Source: Fibrobacteraceae bacterium (GTDB taxonomy: Bacteria; Fibrobacterota; Fibrobacteria; Fibrobacterales; Fibrobacteraceae). From it: a DNA stretch of 8,258 nt. Positions 4,652-8,258 of the stretch are shown here, piece after piece. Position 1 is the stretch's first letter, and each line of letters starts with the position of its first letter. The notes beneath the pieces are model-generated. The model saw only the letters and a program-made list of their open reading frames with translations. It was not told where the DNA came from and made no database searches. The stretch covers positions 9,920-18,177 of the forward strand of contig JABUUT010000056.1 of the NCBI GenBank assembly GCA_021443045.1. Direction: 5' to 3'. Made by a program: the position numbers and the translations under genes.

Positions 4652-5952
4652 TACAGGGGCAGGTTCAATAGGGTGTACTGTTTGCGGCCCATGGGGGTTG
4701 TCGCGTTTTCCATTGAACGTTCGTTGTTGAATAGTCTTATGGCAAACTTGCAATCGCTTTCGTCGATGAACGAATGCAGCGAACGAAGTGTTCCTGTGGC
4801 CCCGCTTTTTACCTCTATTGGAATAATGATTCCTTTGTTAACTTGTAAGAAATCTACTTCGGCGTTGGACTGCTTTTTTTCCTTGACCCACAGCATGGGC
4901 TTTTGCAAACATTCAAAGTTGGAGGCAAGAATTTCTTGGCCAACGACCTGCTCCGAGAGCATTCCTCGGTATTCGTCGCTAGCCTTGCTCTTTACGAAAT
5001 AGGCGGAAGTCATTCCTAGTGCATGGTTCAATAGTCCGCAGTCAAGGAACTGCAGCCTGGGGTGCAGTTTTTTGTCTTCGACAAGTGGTATCTCGTAGCC
5101 AGTAACGGGATAGCGCATGTACAAAAGCATAGCCCGCTCCAGTTTTCTAAGAACTTCGCCAACATCCTTTGACTTGTAGTTGCTTTTTCCAAAACGCTCA
5201 AACTTTATCCGCTTGCCGTTTTCCGAAGGGGCGGATTCGATGATGTGCCTGATGATGTTTGCCTCGTCAACGGATTTTGCGTATTTTGTGGCGTCATCCT
5301 TGTAGGCCGTCAGCAAGTTGTTGTAGACCGGCGAGAGGTCCGGGATGTTTCTTGTGTCCACGTAACGGGCGACAACTTCGGGCATTCCGCCGATAAAACT
5401 GTACAGATTGAACAGAGAATCGAGTTTGTGGTGGGCCAAGGCAGGAATTTCTTTTTCGCGATAGAATTTCAGCAGGCTTTTTTCGCCCAGCGCCATCAGA
5501 AATTCCTCAAAATTCAGTGGGAACAAGTAGCGGTATTCCACACGACCCACGGGAAAACTGATTTTATGCCGGTCCATCATGACTTCCAGCAGGGAGCCTG
5601 CACTGATTACAAACAAGTCGGGAATTTCCTCGTAGAAGTATCTAAGAATTTCTACGGCCTTGGGCGAATTTTGAATTTCATCTATAAAGAGGAGCGTGTC
5701 GCCCTGCCTTTGAACATTTTTTTCAAGGCAAATGTACTGGAAAAGGTCCCTTGCGCTTAGGGAATTTTCAAAAATGGAGGAATCTTCGGCTTTTTCAAGG
5801 TTTAGGTATATGAAAGTACTGAATTCCTTGCCGAATTCTTTGATTAAGGTGGTCTTTCCTGTTTGACGAGCCCCCCGGAGAACCAGGGGCTTTCGATAAG
5901 GAGAATTTCTCCATTCCCTTAGATTTTTAAGAATTAAGCGCTCGAAGGACAT
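4606..5952 (-). CDS. ATP-binding protein, AAA_14-DUF4143 family (GARQTGKT subtype)
   Basis: A 448-aa predicted ATPase, full length for the family and apparently intact. Domains: N-terminal helix; Walker A GARQTGKT (27-34); Walker B TLLFIDEIQ (86-94); the ISAGSLLEVMM sensor region (116-126); a helical DUF4143 part with a winged-helix-like section about 225-290; and a C-terminal PD-(D/E)XK-like core with EVDFLQ (365-370) and PIEVKSG (378-384). The start at 5952 has AGGGG about 7 nt upstream, so unlike the first ATPase it has a leader. It is convergent with the A-B pair and overlaps B by 46 bp. The remnant at 2279-2433 shows that this ATPase, its repeats and gene B once existed as a second copy, so they form one heritable unit. 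Its promoter carries three repeats with 33-bp period. Biological role unknown; family members are often thought to be part of mobile or defence-related regions (inference). Confidence 0.9.
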   Translation of the reverse strand: MSFERLILKNLREWRNSPYRKPLVLRGARQTGKTTLIKEFGKEFSTFIYLNLEKAEDSSIFENSLSARDLFQYICLEKNVQRQGDTLLFIDEIQNSPKAVEILRYFYEEIPDLFVISAGSLLEVMMDRHKISFPVGRVEYRYLFPLNFEEFLMALGEKSLLKFYREKEIPALAHHKLDSLFNLYSFIGGMPEVVARYVDTRNIPDLSPVYNNLLTAYKDDATKYAKSVDEANIIRHIIESAPSENGKRIKFERFGKSNYKSKDVGEVLRKLERAMLLYMRYPVTGYEIPLVEDKKLHPRLQFLDCGLLNHALGMTSAYFVKSKASDEYRGMLSEQVVGQEILASNFECLQKPMLWVKEKKQSNAEVDFLQVNKGIIIPIEVKSGATGTLRSLHSFIDESDCKFAIRLFNNERSMENATTPMGRKQYTLLNLPLYYAGKLKFIINSSMM

Positions 5953-5972
5953 GAATACCCCTAAAAAAGAAC

Positions 5973-6048
5973 AAAGTCAATGTAAATTTAATAGATTTTT
6001 AACATAAAGTCAATGCATATTTTTTATTTTTTGTACATAAAGTCAATG
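5973..6048. repeat. Direct repeats with 33-bp period ahead of the second ATPase
   Basis: AAAGTCAATG occurs at 5973-5982, 6006-6015 and 6039-6048, exactly 33 bp apart (about three helical turns). The two outer copies share longer flanks (ACATAAAGTCAATGCAT). On the minus strand each reads CATTGACTTT, and the middle copy supplies the predicted -35. Regular spacing on one DNA face suggests co-operative binding by a regulator, perhaps the ATPase itself (inference). Confidence 0.7.
5985..6013 (-). promoter_or_regulatory. Promoter of the second ATPase gene
   Basis: On the minus strand TTGACT (6013-6008), a 17-bp spacer and TAAATT (5990-5985). The -35 is part of the middle 33-bp-period repeat, and the proximal repeat would lie around the transcription start. 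The -10 matches only 4 of 6, so confidence is limited. Confidence 0.4.
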
Positions 6049-6267
6049 CATTTGTACAACCGGCTTTTAAAAACTGTTTGAATCTTTGACTGAGTAACCC
6101 GATGTCTGGATGCAGCCCTTTATTTGATTAACTCTAAAATTTGATTTACCGAGATAAAATTCAGAATGCAATAAAATGCAGCGACCAGTGCTACGAATAG
6201 AATTTAGCAAATGTTTTGATGTTTGGGGGGGGGATAAAAAAAATCCCATTTCCGGGAAGAACATTCG

Positions 6268-6378
6268 ATGGTGATTTTTAACGAACGGCAAATTGCCATG
6301 CTGAACGACCTTGTAAAAAAAGGTGGCCTGAAAAAGTCCGCGGCGGGCAATAGAAGTACCCATTACCAACTTGTGTAA
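6268..6378 (+). pseudogene. Remnant of a winged-helix C-terminal domain
   Basis: A 36-codon frame starts FNERQIAMLNDLV and ends GLKKSAAGNRSTHYQLV. The start resembles helix 1 and the end the last helix and wing of the winged-helix tails found on AlbA_2/Fic-type proteins, but the middle helices (about 30 residues) are absent, as if removed by an internal deletion at LND. The body of the parent gene is also missing upstream, where the frame meets a stop at 6235. It is probably a decayed fragment rather than a real small protein. Confidence 0.45.
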
Positions 6379-6407
6379 TCAAAAATTGAAAAAAAACACA
6401 AAAAATT

Positions 6408-6433
6408 TTAATTACCTATTGACAAAGTAGGAA
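6408..6433. promoter_or_regulatory. Putative Rrf2 operator / island-edge direct repeat, right copy
   Basis: 24 of 26 bases match 2111-2136. Here the palindrome is clearer: TTACCTA (6412-6418 region) is mirrored by TAGGAAA around TTGACAAAG. It covers the -35 of the metY promoter, where a bound Rrf2 dimer would exclude RNA polymerase. Confidence 0.5.
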
Positions 6434-6447
6434 AATGTTTCTATAAT
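6419..6447 (+). promoter_or_regulatory. Consensus sigma-70 promoter of metY-cysK
   Basis: TTGACA (6419-6424), a 17-bp spacer, TATAAT (6442-6447): a perfect consensus, expected to be very strong unless repressed. It implies a leader of about 240 nt before metY. The overlapping operator-like motif would supply the control. Confidence 0.8.
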
Positions 6448-6478
6448 TCGTTTTGCCTATCAAATGAGTAGGAATAAA

Positions 6479-6550
6479 ATGAATTTCGCAATTGAGTATT
6501 TTGAAAAGCTGGTCCGGGCAAACTTCCGTTTCGGACGAATGTGTCTCTAA
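6479..6550 (+). CDS. Possible 23-aa leader peptide upstream of metY
   Basis: ATG at 6479 has AGGA at 6470-6473 as a ribosome site and lies about 25 nt after the expected transcription start. The 23-residue product has Met-Cys as residues 21-22, just before Leu and the stop. Inverted repeats (GTCCG/CGGAC, 6512-6536) lie within it. A leader peptide coupling cysteine or methionine charging to metY is possible, but one codon of each is weak evidence; it may be chance. Confidence 0.3.
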   Translation: MNFAIEYFEKLVRANFRFGRMCL

Positions 6551-6566
6551 GAAATTCCCTTGTCAA

Positions 6567-6640
6567 AGGGGAAGGCTTTCCCCTCGCGCCCACGTTGTTG
6601 GTCGCTACCCTTTCTAACGGGGCTTTGCCCCGTAACACCC
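6567..6640 (+). repeat. Two-hairpin GC-rich dispersed element, copy 2
   Basis: Hairpin A: AGGGGAA (6567-6573), loop GGCT, TTCCCCT (6578-6584). Spacer with GTCGCT (6601-6606). Hairpin B: ACGGGGC (6617-6623), TTT, GCCCCGT (6627-6633), then AACACCCC. It matches the inverted copy at 393-467 in order and structure. It lies inside the metY leader, so both hairpins should form in the mRNA. Confidence 0.65.
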
Positions 6641-6695
6641 CATAACATACCGAAACATGTTGTTTTCGGGCATAAACTTTTTTAGGAGACATATC

Positions 6696-7976
6696 ATGTC
6701 GAAATACCGTTTTGAAACGCTTCAACTTCACGTTGGCCAAGAAACCCCAGACCCCGTTACCGACAGCCGCGCGGTTCCCATCTACCAGACCACAAGTTAC
6801 GTTTTCCACAATTCCGAGCACGCCGCTGCACGCTTCAACCTCACCGATGCCGGAAACGTCTATGGCCGCCTCACCAATTCCACCCAGGATGTCTTTGAAA
6901 AGAGGATTGCGGCCCTTGAAGGGGGCGTTGCCGCTCTTGCCACCGCATCCGGTTCCGCCGCCGTCACCTACACCATCCAGGCCTTGGCCCACAGCGGCGA
7001 ACACATTGTGGTGCAAAAGACTATCTACGGCGGAAGCTACAACCTGCTGGCCCACACCTTGGTGGATTTCGGTGTGGAGACCACTTTTGTGGATGCCCAC
7101 AATATTCAGGAAGTGGAAAGCGCCATTCGCCCGAACACTAAGGCAATTTATCTGGAAACCTTGGGTAACCCCAACTCCGATATTCCCGATGTAGACAAGA
7201 TTGCAGAAATCGCCCACAAGCATGGCCTGCCTCTCGTTATCGACAACACCTTCGGCACGCCTTACCTTTTCCGCCCCATTGAACACGGCGCCGACATCGT
7301 TGTCCATTCCGCCACCAAGTTCATTGGCGGTCACGGCACCACCCTGGGCGGCATCATCGTTGATTCCGGCAAGTTCGACTGGAAAAAATCCGGTAAATAC
7401 AAGAACATTGCCGACCCCAACCCCAGCTACCACGGCCTAAGCTTTGTAGATGCCGTCGGCCCTGCCGCCTTTGTCACCTTCATCCGCACCATCCTCCTTC
7501 GCGATACCGGAGCCTCCATCAGCCCCATCAGCGCATTCATCTTGTTGCAGGGTACCGAAACCTTGTCGCTGCGTCTGGACCGCCATGCAGAAAATACGAA
7601 GAAGGTGGTGGAGTTCCTCTCCAAGTACCCCAAGGTTGAAAAGGTGAACCATCCCTCAATTCCGAGCCACCCGGATCACGAACTTTATACAAAGTATTTC
7701 CCCAACGGGGGCGCAAGCATTTTCACCTTCAACATCAAGGGCGGAAAAAAGGAAGCCTGGAAGTTCATCGACAACCTCAAGATTTTCAGCCTCCTTGCCA
7801 ACGTGGCCGATGTAAAATCCCTGGTCATTCACCCGGCTTCTACAACCCACAGCCAAATGACCGACGAGGAGCTTTCCTTTGTAGGAATCGGCCAGAACAC
7901 CATCCGCCTGAGCATTGGTACGGAACATATCGATGACATTATCGAAGATCTGTCCCAGGCCTTTGAACAGGTTTAA
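6696..7976 (+). CDS. metY: O-acetylhomoserine sulfhydrylase / aminocarboxypropyltransferase
   Basis: This PLP enzyme of the Cys/Met metabolism family joins O-acetylhomoserine with sulfide to give homocysteine and acetate (methionine synthesis); some members also act on O-acetylserine. The 426-aa length is normal for MetY. Seen: the N-terminal FETLQLHVGQ (6-15); YGRLTN (56-61), phosphate contact from the neighbouring subunit; TASGSAAV (83-90); VIDNTFGTP (181-189) with Asp183 for the PLP ring nitrogen; HSATKFIGGHG (204-214) with the Schiff-base Lys208; and a C-terminal GQNTIRLSIGTEH stretch (399-411). The start at 6696 is chosen because AGGAG (6684-6688) lies 7 nt upstream and the protein then begins as the family does; an ATG at 6657 would add 13 unrelated residues. 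First gene of an operon with cysK 40 bp downstream. Confidence 0.95.
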   Translation: MSKYRFETLQLHVGQETPDPVTDSRAVPIYQTTSYVFHNSEHAAARFNLTDAGNVYGRLTNSTQDVFEKRIAALEGGVAALATASGSAAVTYTIQALAHSGEHIVVQKTIYGGSYNLLAHTLVDFGVETTFVDAHNIQEVESAIRPNTKAIYLETLGNPNSDIPDVDKIAEIAHKHGLPLVIDNTFGTPYLFRPIEHGADIVVHSATKFIGGHGTTLGGIIVDSGKFDWKKSGKYKNIADPNPSYHGLSFVDAVGPAAFVTFIRTILLRDTGASISPISAFILLQGTETLSLRLDRHAENTKKVVEFLSKYPKVEKVNHPSIPSHPDHELYTKYFPNGGASIFTFNIKGGKKEAWKFIDNLKIFSLLANVADVKSLVIHPASTTHSQMTDEELSFVGIGQNTIRLSIGTEHIDDIIEDLSQAFEQV

Positions 7977-8016
7977 TTAAACAATGTTGGAACATTAAAA
8001 AATTAGGAGAATTTTT

Positions 8017-8258
8017 ATGGATAAAGTAAAAAATAGTGCTGCAGAACTTATTGGGAAAACCCCGATTCTTAAGCTCAACAACTACGCAAAAAATTGGGGC
8101 GCAACCATTCTTGCGAAGCTGGAACTTTTCAACCCGGCAGGAAGCGTTAAAGACCGCATCGCCTACAAGATGATTGCCGATGCCGAAGAAAAAGGCATCT
8201 TGAAACCCGGCGCCACCATCATCGAACCCACCAGCGGAAACACGGGTATCGGCATTGC
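8017..8258 (+). CDS. cysK: Cysteine synthase A, 5' part
   Basis: O-acetylserine sulfhydrylase makes cysteine from O-acetylserine and sulfide. Only the first 80 codons (about a quarter of the usual 300 or so) are inside the window, and the frame is open at the right edge. Seen: ELIGKTPILKL (10-20); NPAGSVKDR (39-47) with the PLP lysine Lys45; and EPTSGNTGIG (70-79), the substrate-binding loop. A strong ribosome site AGGAGA (8005-8010) lies 6 nt before ATG. There are 40 bp and no terminator after metY, so the two are co-transcribed and use the same sulfide pool. CysM or a beta-synthase is the alternative name; the motifs favour CysK. Confidence 0.92.
   Translation, partial: MDKVKNSAAELIGKTPILKLNNYAKNWGATILAKLELFNPAGSVKDRIAYKMIADAEEKGILKPGATIIEPTSGNTGIGI

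Larger units (their letters stand above)
2129..6407. other. Accessory island between two sulfur operons
   Basis: The stretch between the two copies of the 26-bp motif holds two intact DUF4143 ATPase genes, one frameshifted ATPase start, two small overlapping genes, a module remnant and a winged-helix remnant. Nothing in it is needed by the neighbouring operons. No integrase, transposase or terminal inverted repeat is visible, so the insertion mechanism is unknown and the limits are an inference from the direct repeat. Confidence 0.4.
5953..6695. other. Gene-poor region between the second ATPase and metY
   Basis: Contents in order: the 33-bp-period repeats; shared module flank up to about 6083; AT-rich sequence with no gene (6084-6224); a nine-G run at 6225-6233, flanked by GGGAT/ATCCC arms around A7 (6231-6247); a winged-helix remnant (6268-6378); the metY promoter (6419-6447); a possible short leader ORF (6479-6550); a two-hairpin repeat (6567-6640); and a small hairpin CCGAAA/TTTCGG (6650-6669) just before the metY ribosome site. 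Confidence 0.5.

Noticed and set aside
5245..5760. 171-codon plus-strand frame inside the second ATPase gene
   Set aside because: Antisense shadow of a well-supported DUF4143 ATPase; no family resemblance of its own.
6067..6369. 100-codon minus-strand frame next to the winged-helix remnant
   Set aside because: No family resemblance, and it crosses homopolymer tracts and the remnant, which reads sensibly on the other strand.
6448..6695. SAM or other known riboswitch in the metY leader
   Set aside because: I find none of the conserved core sequences I know for SAM riboswitches; the structure present is explained by the dispersed two-hairpin element.
6441..7433. 330-codon open frame on the minus strand
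   Set aside because: It lies antisense to metY and its leader, has Gly/Val-rich composition typical of reverse reading of a GC3-rich gene, and metY itself is unmistakable.

Overview
The window looks like a chromosomal piece of a Fibrobacter-type bacterium. This placement is an inference, with moderate confidence. It rests on the GC-rich two-hairpin intergenic repeats built on GGGGCTTTGCCCC, the TATATT-type -10 elements, the density of DUF4143 ATPase genes, and a MnmA and a MetY of anaerobe type.

Layout. (1) 1-491: no gene; a cluster of small palindromic repeats. (2) 492-2093, minus strand: a two-gene operon, mnmA (tRNA 2-thiouridylase type) followed with no gap by an Rrf2-family regulator with four cysteines. 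(3) About 2129-6407: an accessory island of intact and broken genes. In order it holds a 155-bp remnant that joins the two ends of a module found intact further right; an intact DUF4143 ATPase; a palindrome-rich gap; a frameshifted, truncated start of another ATPase (minus strand); two overlapping small genes (A is DUF3791-like, B is its companion); a second intact ATPase running convergently and overlapping B; and a winged-helix remnant. (4) 6419-8258, plus strand: a consensus sigma-70 promoter, a 250-nt leader with a possible 23-codon ORF and a two-hairpin repeat, then metY and the start of cysK, which make homocysteine/cysteine from sulfide.

How the parts relate. The flanking operons both concern sulfur: thiolation of tRNA, and sulfide assimilation. 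A 26-bp motif (24/26 identical between copies, first 18 bases exact) overlaps the -35 element of both mnmA and metY. The Rrf2 protein encoded here is the obvious candidate to bind it. The same two copies sit at the two edges of the island as direct repeats, so the island may have split an ancestral divergent promoter.

In the island, each intact ATPase is preceded by its own set of strictly periodic repeats, 23 bp apart for one and 33 bp for the other, lying on its predicted promoter. The 155-bp remnant shows that gene B, the convergent ATPase and its repeats existed twice as one unit, and that one copy lost 1,437 bp at a 4-bp microhomology (CGCT). This points to a repeat-regulated ATPase/small-protein module that duplicates and decays. 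Its function is unknown.
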